19,748 nucleotides of DNA from an uncultured Bacillota bacterium (GTDB lineage Bacteria > Bacillota > Clostridia > Christensenellales > UBA1242). This document shows, in pieces, positions 1 to 7,659 of the stretch. The notes under the pieces are model-generated. The model saw only the letters and a list, made by a program, of their open reading frames with translations. It ran no database searches and was not told the DNA's origin. The position numbers and the translations under genes are program-made. Positions within the stretch are counted from its first letter, which is position 1. Every line of letters begins with the position of its first letter. The DNA lies in contig URAC01000011.1 in assembly GCA_900545735.1 (NCBI GenBank), forward strand, positions 1 through 19,748, written 5' to 3'.

Positions 1-47
1 GAGATCATGCCTAGTCTCGTGGGCTCGGAGATGTGTATAAGAGACAG
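1..47. other. Illumina Nextera adapter left on the contig end
   Basis: Bases 1-5 match the end of the P7 primer (GAGAT), 6-13 (CATGCCTA) are the 8-base i7 index known as N706, 14-28 are the Nextera read-2 primer part, and 29-47 are the 19-base Tn5 mosaic end AGATGTGTATAAGAGACAG. This is a synthetic sequencing adapter, not genome. Genomic sequence begins at 48. Any start codon called in this stretch, such as GTG at 33, is an artefact. Confidence 0.98.
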
Positions 48-614
48 ATCTTAGAATTATCTAAAGGTAAAACAACAACTGACCCCGACAATCACTCAGG
101 AGAAGGAATTTTCTTTTCTTCGAAATTGGCTGATGAATTTTCAATAATTGCAAATAATACAAATTATATGACAAGAAATCAAACTTTTATGAACGAAAAA
201 TTGCAAGAAAATAAAGGTTTTATTTTAGACGATATTAAATTCGAAACGACTGGCACTCTCATTTATTTCAAATTAATATCACTTAACCAACTAGAAATAA
301 GTGAAGTCTTTAATCAATTTTCCGATAGCGACAAAGGATTTTATAAAACCATTGTTCCTGTTAAACACTTAGAAGAAAATGATGTGGAAAAATTTTATAT
401 CTCAAGATCGCAAGCGAAAAGATTGTCTGCTGGTTTTGAAAAGTTTAAAGAGGTAATATTAGATTTTTCTGACGTTAAAGAAATTGGACAAGCCTTTGCT
501 GATGAAATCTTTAGAGTCTATCAAAGACAAAACCCGAACACTAAGATTAAATATATTAACGCAAATAAAAACATCACAAATATGATTAAAAGAGTTTTAA
601 ATAATAATATTTAA
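48..614 (+). CDS. STAS-like DUF4325 protein with ATPase-like N-terminal remnant, 5' truncated
   Basis: The C-terminal half carries the DUF4325 (STAS-like) signature: SRSQAKRL, then a hydrophobic strand ILDFSDV, IGQAFADEIFRVYQ, and a closing INANKNITNMIKR. The part before it, HSGEGIFFSSKLADEFSI, resembles the GHKL/histidine-kinase-like ATP-binding module that precedes DUF4325 in related proteins. By analogy with anti-sigma factor and antagonist proteins it may act in a regulatory partner switch, but no function is proven for the family. The reading frame runs in from the adapter, so the true start and N-terminus (often a DNA-binding region in relatives) are missing. The five residues MYKRQ that an automatic call would give are adapter-encoded. 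No partner gene is visible; the next gene has its own promoter. Confidence 0.85.
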   Translation: MLELSKGKTTTDPDNHSGEGIFFSSKLADEFSIIANNTNYMTRNQTFMNEKLQENKGFILDDIKFETTGTLIYFKLISLNQLEISEVFNQFSDSDKGFYKTIVPVKHLEENDVEKFYISRSQAKRLSAGFEKFKEVILDFSDVKEIGQAFADEIFRVYQRQNPNTKIKYINANKNITNMIKRVLNNNI

Positions 615-723
615 ATTGAAAAACACCTCTTAGCCCACTAAAATTGCCAATTTCAAGCAATAAAATGCGATAAGATTGCCTCCAAAAAACAAAACTTGCT
701 ATTTTGTTTATAAGTTAATTTAG

Positions 724-752
724 TTGCAAAAAATTGATATATATTTTATACT
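724..752 (+). promoter_or_regulatory. Sigma-A type promoter for the CvpA-like gene
   Basis: TTGCAA at 724-729 and TATACT at 747-752 are separated by 17 bases, close to the vegetative consensus. A strong ribosome site (AAAGGAG, 799-805) follows ahead of ATG 811, giving a leader of about 50 bases. Confidence 0.7.
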
Positions 753-810
753 TATTTCATAAATGTGCATAATATTTTATTAGATATTTAGCACTATAAA
801 AGGAGATCTT

Positions 811-3162
811 ATGAGTTTAAGTATGCTTGGTGCTTTTAACTGGACACTTTTCATCACCCTAATGAGTTATCTATTATTTTTCTTTATCATAATTGGCGCT
901 GTTATGGCTGGAATGAGAAAGGGGCTGGTTAGGTCAACTATGAGTCTTGGTTCGTTGATTGTTTTTATTGTTGTTGCTGGATTGATAACAGCACCTATAA
1001 CCTCCGCTATTCTTGGAGTTGATGTTTCATTTTTGAATGTGGAATACAATGGCCAAATTGCAACTAATTTAACAGATGTTGTAAAAGCATTATTGTTTAG
1101 CATATCCAATGTAGAAGCGGCAGCAAACGCAAGTCCAGCATTGATGCAACTTATTGAAAATATTCCTTATGTTGTGATAAGTTTAGTTGTATTTACAATT
1201 TTAACTTGGATTTTTTGGTTTGTTAGTTTTATTGTTTATTACATCATTCAAAAATTTGCTCTTAGAAGTTCAAGAATAGAAAGAAAAATTAAAAAACAAC
1301 AAAAACTTGAAAAGAAAGCAATGAAACGCGGCGAGGTTGTTCAAAGCCAAAATCAAGCAGTTTTGCAAAAGCCTAAGCGTTCAAGATTGCTTGGAGCCGT
1401 TGTTGGCTTGGTTCAAGGCATAGTTCTTTCATTTGTGCTATTTTTCCCAGTCAGTTCGGTTTGTGGCATTGTTGGAGATTTAACAGCAACAAGCACTCAA
1501 GTGGCTGTTGAGGCAGCACAATCTGAAGAAAATCTCAATCAAAAAAGTGGGGATTTGATTAGATATTATGTTGGCGACAATGTTCTTCAATATTTTGATA
1601 GTTACAACAACACTTTTGTGTCAAAATTCGTTGCAATGGGCGGATTAAACTACACTGTTTTTGATGAAATAACAAAGATTAACATTGAAAATAAAGATGT
1701 TAGAATCAGACAAGAAGTTTATTCTATTGTCAACACTTATGATGAATTGATGGATATTTTCAATTTTGGCAAGGATTCTTCAGGTTGGAAAGATTTGGAT
1801 TTCCAAAGGATTAAAACAAGTTTAGATAATCTTATGGGTTCAAATTTGATGTCTTCACTTGTTCCAGAACTTATGCCTTATGCTTTGGAAAATTATGTGT
1901 ATAGCAATGAAATATTTAAAGAACTTGCTGGCAATGAAATAACAAAAGCGGAATTAAATAGTTTGATAGAAAGTTATCAAGAAAACGGATTTATCAGCTC
2001 TTTTAAAACTGATTTAAATGAAGTGTTTAATATTTTAGAAAATGTATTTTCTTCAGGCTTGTTTGATGAAATTTATGGTAAAAATCTAACAGGCGAAATG
2101 CTTAAAACATATTTGACAAATGAAGATAACAAAATGTTAAATTCATTACTTGACGGAATTTATAACTCAAATCTTGTTAAAATATGCGGCGTAACAGGTT
2201 TGAATTTTGGGGCAGATAAGATAAGCACAATGTTAGAACTTGAAAAGCCATTAAAACAATTTACTTCAGATACATTTACAAATGAAGAAAGAAAGGGCAT
2301 TGAAGATATTTTACTTGCAGTTTTAGATTGCTTTGATATGCTTGACGACGCAACATCAACAGACATCAAAGATATGTCTTTAGAACAAATAAATAAAGTG
2401 GCGGATTTGTTGACAGCTCTTCAAAACAACACTTTCAAAACTTATGACGAAAACAATCTTCTAATTGATAGGGCTGACACAGTTGTAGTAGCCGAAGAAC
2501 AAGATGTTACAAACGGTGGACCTTTCTCTAACGCATATATTGCAATAGTTGACCATTTTGTTAAAGATTACATTGAAAACATAGCATACAAAGAAGCAGA
2601 TTGGCACGAAGTATTGCTTGCAGTAAAAGCAATTTCAATGGTCGAAAGCGGTTCAACTCCAAATTTAGACGATGTTATGACTGTTATTGGATTGGATAAA
2701 GATTTGGGAGAAGATGCCAATGAAATAGCTTCATCACTTAAAGAAATTGCAAGCAGTGAAGAATTGACGCAAGATAAAGCGGCAGAACTTTTGAACAATA
2801 TCGCAACAAGTGCAGATAACATCAGCGAAGAACAATTTAACAATCTTGTTGAAAAGGTCGGCGACACTTTAGGCGATTCAGAATTGAAAAACAAAGTTAA
2901 TTATGAAAAGATTGTTGAAGAGAAAGACGCTGCATCTTCACTTGCAAACTTACTTACAAGCGAAGAAGGCTTAACGGAAGAAAATGCTGACGAAGTTTTG
3001 ACGACTTTGTCTTCATCAGAACATATCTTGAAACAAGTTGCTGATGCTGGACTTACAGTTGATAGCAATGTTGCAAATCTTGAAGAAAAGATTGATGCTC
3101 TTGGAGCAAGTGATAAAACAAAAGAAGAATTGAAAACAATTTTTGGAATTAATGTAGGCTAA
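811..3162 (+). CDS. CvpA-like membrane protein with very large C-terminal region
   Basis: This is a 783-residue protein. Four hydrophobic segments lie near residues 13-35, 44-68, 119-148 and 193-217. The GMRKGLVRS stretch after the first and RLLGAVVGLVQG before the fourth fit the CvpA (colicin V production) family, whose members are usually only about 160-230 residues. A lysine- and arginine-rich segment (151-194) between segments 3 and 4 is probably cytoplasmic, which would put the roughly 560-residue C-terminal part outside the cell. That part is acidic, predicted helical and low in cysteine. Near its end it contains two related units (SSEELTQDKAAELLNNIATS and TSEEGLTEENADEVLTTLSS). The start is fixed by AAAGGAG five bases upstream. 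The stop lies two bases before rsmH, so the two are probably co-transcribed. No enzymatic motif is visible and the role is unknown; CvpA family assignment is moderate. Confidence 0.8.
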   Translation: MSLSMLGAFNWTLFITLMSYLLFFFIIIGAVMAGMRKGLVRSTMSLGSLIVFIVVAGLITAPITSAILGVDVSFLNVEYNGQIATNLTDVVKALLFSISNVEAAANASPALMQLIENIPYVVISLVVFTILTWIFWFVSFIVYYIIQKFALRSSRIERKIKKQQKLEKKAMKRGEVVQSQNQAVLQKPKRSRLLGAVVGLVQGIVLSFVLFFPVSSVCGIVGDLTATSTQVAVEAAQSEENLNQKSGDLIRYYVGDNVLQYFDSYNNTFVSKFVAMGGLNYTVFDEITKINIENKDVRIRQEVYSIVNTYDELMDIFNFGKDSSGWKDLDFQRIKTSLDNLMGSNLMSSLVPELMPYALENYVYSNEIFKELAGNEITKAELNSLIESYQENGFISSFKTDLNEVFNILENVFSSGLFDEIYGKNLTGEMLKTYLTNEDNKMLNSLLDGIYNSNLVKICGVTGLNFGADKISTMLELEKPLKQFTSDTFTNEERKGIEDILLAVLDCFDMLDDATSTDIKDMSLEQINKVADLLTALQNNTFKTYDENNLLIDRADTVVVAEEQDVTNGGPFSNAYIAIVDHFVKDYIENIAYKEADWHEVLLAVKAISMVESGSTPNLDDVMTVIGLDKDLGEDANEIASSLKEIASSEELTQDKAAELLNNIATSADNISEEQFNNLVEKVGDTLGDSELKNKVNYEKIVEEKDAASSLANLLTSEEGLTEENADEVLTTLSSSEHILKQVADAGLTVDSNVANLEEKIDALGASDKTKEELKTIFGINVG

Positions 3163-3164
3163 TT

Positions 3165-4169
3165 ATGGAATTTGTTCATATCCCTGTTTTGTTAAATGAA
3201 GTGATTGAAAATTTGCAAATTAAAAAAGATGGGATTTATGTAGATTGCACTGTGGGTGGCGCTGGTCATTCAAGTGAAATAGCAAAAAGATTGAATAAAA
3301 ATGGTGTATTGATTGCGTTTGATAAAGATATCGACGCAATTAATGCTGCTAGCGAAAAATTGAGCAAATTTTGCAAAGTAGAAATTTTAAATTTGGATAA
3401 TATTTTTCAATTTAATATTCACAGTTATGACAATCGCCAGTTGCCTCTAGCTGTGATTATAAAATCTGATTTCAAAAATTTTAAGCAAGCGTTAGAAAAA
3501 ATAAATATAAATTTGGTCGATGGCGTTTTGATTGACCTTGGAGTTAGTTCACATCAAATAGATTGTGCAGAGCGCGGATTTTCTTTCCGCCAAGATGCAA
3601 AGTTGGATATGCGAATGGATAAAAGCGCAAGTTTAACGGCGGCGGATATTGTCAATAATTATAGCGAACAAGAACTTGCAAACATATTTTTCAGATATGG
3701 CGAAGAAGAGTTTTCAAGGCCTATTGCAAAAAATATTGTAAAAGCAAGGGAAATTAAGCCAATTACAACAACATTGCAGTTAAATGAAATTATAGAAAAT
3801 AGTTTGCCAAAGAAGATTGTTTATTCACGCGGCGGAGCGGCTAAAAAAGTTTTCCAAGCATTGAGAATTGTTGTTAATGGAGAACTTGACGGCTTAGACA
3901 AAATGCTGGAAGATGTTGTTGAAAAACTTAAACCAGGTGGCAGATTTGCCGTTATTTCCTTCCATTCACTCGAAGATAGAATTGTCAAACAAACCTTTAA
4001 AGAGTTGACAAGGGATTGCATTTGTCCGCCAAATATTCCTATATGCGTTTGTGGGCATAAAGCAACAATAAAAATGATTAGCAAAAAGCCTATAACCGCA
4101 AGCGAAGAAGAATTGAAAATAAATTCAAGAAGTGCATCAGCAAAATTGAGAATTGTTGAAAAAATTTAA
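3165..4169 (+). CDS. rsmH: 16S rRNA (cytosine-1402-N4)-methyltransferase
   Basis: RsmH (MraW) uses S-adenosylmethionine to methylate N4 of C1402 in the ribosomal decoding centre. The protein has HIPVLLNEVI at the N-terminus, the SAM-binding motif VDCTVGGAGHS (26-36), the acidic FDKD (52-55), DLGVSSHQID (124-133), ERGFSFRQDAKLDMRMD and the late VISFHSLEDRIVK motif. At 334 residues it is about 20 longer than common homologues. The excess sits near residues 76-98 (3390-3458), between the KVEIL strand and SDFKNF. The gene starts two bases after the CvpA-like gene with no convincing ribosome site, which suggests translational coupling. In most Bacillota rsmH sits with mraZ, ftsL and penicillin-binding protein genes; none is here. 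uvrB follows but has its own promoter. Confidence 0.97.
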   Translation: MEFVHIPVLLNEVIENLQIKKDGIYVDCTVGGAGHSSEIAKRLNKNGVLIAFDKDIDAINAASEKLSKFCKVEILNLDNIFQFNIHSYDNRQLPLAVIIKSDFKNFKQALEKININLVDGVLIDLGVSSHQIDCAERGFSFRQDAKLDMRMDKSASLTAADIVNNYSEQELANIFFRYGEEEFSRPIAKNIVKAREIKPITTTLQLNEIIENSLPKKIVYSRGGAAKKVFQALRIVVNGELDGLDKMLEDVVEKLKPGGRFAVISFHSLEDRIVKQTFKELTRDCICPPNIPICVCGHKATIKMISKKPITASEEELKINSRSASAKLRIVEKI

Positions 4170-4185
4170 AAAATAGTTAAAAAAA

Positions 4186-4213
4186 TTGATAAATATTTTA
4201 TATTTGTTATACT
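4186..4213 (+). promoter_or_regulatory. uvrB promoter with extended -10
   Basis: TTGATA (4186-4191), a 16-base spacer, then TATACT (4208-4213) preceded by TGT (extended -10). The A of the uvrB start codon at 4222 is the ninth base after the -10 box, where transcription normally begins, so the mRNA probably has no leader or only one or two leader bases. Confidence 0.65.
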
Positions 4214-4221
4214 AATTTTAT

Positions 4222-6174
4222 ATGAGAGAAAAGTTTGAACTTGTAAGCGACTATAAGCCGGCAGGCGACCAGCCTGAGGCGATTGAAAAACTTGTTGAAG
4301 GAGTCAATGATGGGCTTGCTTCACAAGTTTTATTAGGCGTAACTGGAAGTGGCAAAACTTTTACAATCGCAAATGTAATAGAAAAAGTAAACAAGCCAAC
4401 ACTTGTTATTGCACATAACAAAATTCTTGCAGCGCAGTTATGCAACGAATTTCGTGAACTATTTCCAAATAACAGGGTTGAGTTTTTTGTTTCATATTAT
4501 GATTATTATCAACCAGAAGCATATATTGTTTCTTCAGACACTTACATTGAAAAAGATATGGCGATAAATGAAGAGATTGATAGATTGAGAAATTCCGCAA
4601 CGGGCTCAATCTTGGAGAGGCGCGACACCATTGTTGTTGCTTCTGTTTCTTGCATTTATGGATTAGGCAATCCAGACGAATATTTAAGATTGCAAATTTT
4701 GCTTAGGGAAGGCGATAAAGTTTCCCGCGAAAAAATTATTAAAAAATTAATCAACTGTCAATATCAAAGAAATGAAATAGACTTTAAACGAGGCAATTTT
4801 AGAGCAAAAGGCGATAATTTAGACATATTCCCAGCAAGCAATAGCGAAAGAGCAGTTAGAGTGGAATTTTTTGGCGATGAAATTGAAAGGGTATGCGAGT
4901 TTGACCCACTTACTGGAAAAATAACTCGCGAACTTAAAGAGGCGTCTGTTTTTCCAGCAACTCATTATGCTGTTGGCTCAGATAAACTGTTTGAAACAAT
5001 AAACAAAATTCAAGAAGATTGCGACAAGGAAGTACAAGCATTTTTAGATAACGGAAAGTTTATTGAAGCGCAAAGATTAAAAGAACGAACCTATTATGAC
5101 ATTGAAATGATGAAAGAAGTTGGATATTGTTCTGGAATTGAAAATTATTCGCGTTATTTTGACAATCGTGCGATAGGCGAAGCGCCATTTACACTATTAG
5201 ATTATTTTCCAACGGATTTTTTAACAATCATTGATGAAAGCCATATGACCTTGCCACAAGTTAGGGCAATGTTCAACGGCGATAGAGCAAGAAAAACAAA
5301 TCTTGTTGATTATGGATTTCGCTTAAAGGCCGCTTTTGATAACAGGCCATTGAATTTTGATGAGTTTAATCACAAATTAGGTCAAACGATATACATTTCT
5401 GCAACGCCAGCAGATTATGAACTCAAAAAGAGCGGACAAGTTGTGGAACAACTAATCAGACCAACAGGGCTTTTAGACCCAGAAATAGAAGTTAGAAAAA
5501 CCGAAAATCAGATAGATGATATTGTCCTTGAAATTAATAAAGTTATCAAAAATAAAGGAAGAATACTCATAACAACTTTAACAAAAAAGATGGCAGAAAG
5601 TTTGACATCTTATCTTTCAGATAAAAAAATCCGCGTGAGATATTTGCATTCAGAAATTGATACGCTCGATAGAGTGGATATCATCAATGGGCTTCGCAGC
5701 GGCGAATTTGATGTGCTTGTTGGAATAAATCTATTGCGTGAAGGCCTAGATATGCCAGAAGTTCAACGCGTGCTAATTTTAGATGCAGATAAAGAAGGCT
5801 TTTTGCGTTCTTCTCAAGCTCTAATTCAAACAATAGGAAGGGCAGCAAGAAACAGCGAAGGCAAAGTTATTATGTATGCAGACAAAATAACTGACGCTAT
5901 GAAAAAAGCGATAGATGAAACTAATAGGCGTAAGGAAATTCAAATTAAATTCAACAAGGAGCATAATATAACGCCAAAAACTATTGTTAAGAAAATTGAA
6001 AATACTTTGCAAATTACAAAATCTGCAAAAGCACAAAAATTAAGAAGGGAAGAAATCCCAAAAGAAATTGAAACACTCAAAGGACTGATGCAAACTGCAG
6101 CCGCAAGGCTAGATTTTGAAGCGGCGATTGAAATAAGAAACAGAATATCAGAACTAAGAAAAGAATTAAAATAG
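4222..6174 (+). CDS. uvrB: UvrABC excision repair, subunit B
   Basis: UvrB is the damage-verifying helicase-like subunit of nucleotide excision repair; it receives DNA from UvrA and recruits UvrC. The 650-residue protein is full length. It shows Walker A GVTGSGKT (39-46), the beta-hairpin motif YYDYYQPEAY (92-101) that clamps DNA, Walker B with DESH (338-341), YISATPADYE, helicase motifs GINLLREGLDMPE and QTIGRAARNSEGKVIMYAD, and a C-terminal UVR domain (about 611-650) that binds UvrC. ATG 4222 aligns with the family start (KFELVSDYKPAGDQPEAI). No Shine-Dalgarno sequence precedes it; the promoter lies immediately upstream. uvrA and uvrC are not in the window. The stop codon lies inside the terminator stem. 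Confidence 0.98.
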   Translation: MREKFELVSDYKPAGDQPEAIEKLVEGVNDGLASQVLLGVTGSGKTFTIANVIEKVNKPTLVIAHNKILAAQLCNEFRELFPNNRVEFFVSYYDYYQPEAYIVSSDTYIEKDMAINEEIDRLRNSATGSILERRDTIVVASVSCIYGLGNPDEYLRLQILLREGDKVSREKIIKKLINCQYQRNEIDFKRGNFRAKGDNLDIFPASNSERAVRVEFFGDEIERVCEFDPLTGKITRELKEASVFPATHYAVGSDKLFETINKIQEDCDKEVQAFLDNGKFIEAQRLKERTYYDIEMMKEVGYCSGIENYSRYFDNRAIGEAPFTLLDYFPTDFLTIIDESHMTLPQVRAMFNGDRARKTNLVDYGFRLKAAFDNRPLNFDEFNHKLGQTIYISATPADYELKKSGQVVEQLIRPTGLLDPEIEVRKTENQIDDIVLEINKVIKNKGRILITTLTKKMAESLTSYLSDKKIRVRYLHSEIDTLDRVDIINGLRSGEFDVLVGINLLREGLDMPEVQRVLILDADKEGFLRSSQALIQTIGRAARNSEGKVIMYADKITDAMKKAIDETNRRKEIQIKFNKEHNITPKTIVKKIENTLQITKSAKAQKLRREEIPKEIETLKGLMQTAAARLDFEAAIEIRNRISELRKELK

Positions 6175-6196
6175 AAGGCAAACGCCTTCTATTTTT
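6171..6196. terminator. Bidirectional terminator between uvrB and rubrerythrin
   Basis: A perfect 9-base-pair stem ATAGAAGGC (6171-6179) / GCCTTCTAT (6184-6192) has loop AAAC and is followed by TTTT. A-rich sequence on the left gives a U-tract on the other strand, so it can serve both convergent genes. The uvrB stop (TAG, 6172-6174) is part of the stem. Confidence 0.85.
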
Positions 6197-6246
6197 ATTA
6201 TTTGGCACTATTAGAAATCAATCAATAAAATAAAATTCAATATAAA

Positions 6247-6843
6247 TTAATTTTGTTTGCTTTCCAAATGCAATTCTGCATATCCTTGGTCATATTTACA
6301 TAGTGGGCAAGTTTTCCACGCTTCTTTTCCTGGCTTTTCATAGCCGCATTTTGAACATTTCCACATTGTAGTCTTTTGTGCTTTATACAACTTTTTGCCT
6401 TTGTGTTTATCAAATAGTTCTTTCAAAATTGCCGCGTGTGCTTTTTCAACTTCTGCCACCATAAGCATTGCTTCTGCAACATCTTTATAACCTTCATCTT
6501 GAGCAATTTTTGCAAATGTTGGATAGATGTTGTCAAATTGCGAATATTCTGCATCTGATGTAAGTTTTAATCCTGGATTAAGTTGATAACTTGGAAATGG
6601 AAAGCCACCGCAAATTTCAATATTTTTTAAACTTTCTCCGCCGTGAGTTAAAATTAGGTCATAAAAAATTTTTGCGTGAGCCATTTCATTTTTAGCCAAA
6701 ATTTTCATCATATCCATCAAATAATTCAATTTGTCTGTTTTTGCTTGTTGTGCAATAAATTGATATCTTGCGCCATCTTGACATTCGCCAGCAAAAAGAC
6801 GCGCTAAATTTACTTTTGTTTTTGATTTATTAAAATCTACCAT
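6247..6843 (-). CDS. rbr: Rubrerythrin
   Basis: Rubrerythrin is a cytoplasmic di-iron and rubredoxin-like protein that reduces hydrogen peroxide in anaerobes. The 198-residue protein has a ferritin-like domain with E20, the NEMAH segment (E53, H56), the QDEGYKDVAEA segment, and AEVEKAH (E133, H136). A C-terminal rubredoxin-like Fe site follows: CSKC (C163, C166) and CPLC (C179, C182), then GYAEL. Length and domain order match classical rubrerythrin. The ATG at 6843 is supported by GAGGTG about six bases upstream. It appears monocistronic and converges on uvrB. No PerR box was identified by eye. It points to an anaerobic lifestyle with occasional oxygen exposure. Confidence 0.97.
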   Translation of the reverse strand: MVDFNKSKTKVNLARLFAGECQDGARYQFIAQQAKTDKLNYLMDMMKILAKNEMAHAKIFYDLILTHGGESLKNIEICGGFPFPSYQLNPGLKLTSDAEYSQFDNIYPTFAKIAQDEGYKDVAEAMLMVAEVEKAHAAILKELFDKHKGKKLYKAQKTTMWKCSKCGYEKPGKEAWKTCPLCKYDQGYAELHLESKQN

Positions 6844-6956
6844 ATATTCACCTCAACTTTGATTTTTGCCATTTTGCGCAATGATATACATTGAGTGACA
6901 TTTTTTATTTAAAAAAAATAAAATGAACTAATAGTAAATTTAAAGGAGGATAAATT

Positions 6957-7625
6957 ATGAGTTGTTTTACGTGCGGTAGAAACACTTGCTCTTGTGGTTT
7001 TCGCGACCCATTTTTTCCATTTATAACAACAGCAAATGGCGCAACTGGCCCAATGGGGCCAACCGGTCCAACTGGTCCAACTGGTGCAACAGGCCCAACT
7101 GGTGCTACTGGCCCAACTGGTGCAACGGGAGCAACGGGCCCAACTGGTGCTACTGGCCCAACTGGTGCAACGGGAGCAACGGGGGCAACAGGTGCAACGG
7201 GTGCAACTGGCCCAACAGGACCTACTGGAGAAGTAAGCACTGCAAGCGCAACCATTTACAATAGTGCCACTCAAGATATAGATTCGAATACACCTTTAAC
7301 AATACCAACAGTATTAACTAACAACAATTTGATTGTTGGCAACAACGCTATTACTGTTCCAAGCAGCGGAACATATTTAATTTCGTATATGGTAAATGAA
7401 GCCAATGATGCAACAGGAAGCGACCATATTGGAATAGCGATAAACAATGTTGTTGTTGAAGGAACAACAAGGATAATCTCTCAAGATTATTCAACTGGCG
7501 GAATATATATACTAAACTTAAACGCTAGAGATAAGATAAGTCTAGTCCCTGTTGTGTCAACAGCAACTGTATTTTGGGGAACTGGCGGACCAAGTGTATC
7601 GTTAACAGTTGTTAAAATTTCTTAA
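6957..7625 (+). CDS. Collagen-like BclA-type surface or spore protein
   Basis: The 222-residue protein has three parts. Residues 1-27 are short and cysteine-rich (C3, C6, C11, C13), with no classical signal peptide. Residues 28-91 are 21 uninterrupted G-X-T/M triplets, almost all GAT or GPT, as in exosporium collagen-like glycoproteins whose threonines carry sugars. Residues 92-222 are beta-rich (VPSSGTYLISYMVN, GTGGPSVSLTVVKIS) and resemble the TNF-like trimerisation domain of BclA. The start is fixed by AAAGGAGG (6942-6949). A spore-surface role is inferred from the family and from spoIIR next door, but could equally be a general cell-surface role. The triplet region contains a perfect 45-base tandem repeat. 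The gene converges on spoIIR with a shared terminator. Confidence 0.9.
   Translation: MSCFTCGRNTCSCGFRDPFFPFITTANGATGPMGPTGPTGPTGATGPTGATGPTGATGATGPTGATGPTGATGATGATGATGATGPTGPTGEVSTASATIYNSATQDIDSNTPLTIPTVLTNNNLIVGNNAITVPSSGTYLISYMVNEANDATGSDHIGIAINNVVVEGTTRIISQDYSTGGIYILNLNARDKISLVPVVSTATVFWGTGGPSVSLTVVKIS
7092..7183 (+). repeat. 45-base tandem repeat in the collagen-like region
   Basis: Bases 7092-7138 recur exactly at 7137-7183 with a period of 45 bases, equal to five G-X-T triplets. The identity is at nucleotide level, including codon choice (GGT, GGC and GGG in the same order), so it is a recent duplication rather than only protein-level constraint. Slippage would change protein length in frame. 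Confidence 0.9.
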
Positions 7626-7631
7626 AAAAAT

Positions 7632-7659
7632 AACTATAACCAAAAGGTTATAGTTTTTT
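7632..7659. terminator. Bidirectional terminator between the collagen-like gene and spoIIR
   Basis: A perfect 10-base-pair stem AACTATAACC (7632-7641) / GGTTATAGTT (7646-7655) has loop AAAA. It is flanked by a T-run on the right and an A-run on the left, so it works on both strands. The stop codons of both convergent genes lie directly beside it. Confidence 0.9.

Noticed and set aside
687..709. Hairpin AAACAAAA/TTTTGTTT between the DUF4325 gene and the CvpA-like gene
   Set aside because: The stem is almost all A-T and no T-run follows. It is too weak to call a terminator.
6868..6892. Sigma-E-like promoter ahead of the collagen-like gene
   Set aside because: TATACATT resembles a sigma-E -10 box, but the only -35 candidate (GCCATTTT) is about five bases too close and two positions off. 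A sporulation promoter cannot be claimed.
6905..7274. Long antisense and alternate frames in the collagen-like gene
   Set aside because: They are by-products of the G-X-T triplet repeat (for example repeated VAPV on the minus strand). The plus-strand frame has the ribosome site, family domain and terminator.
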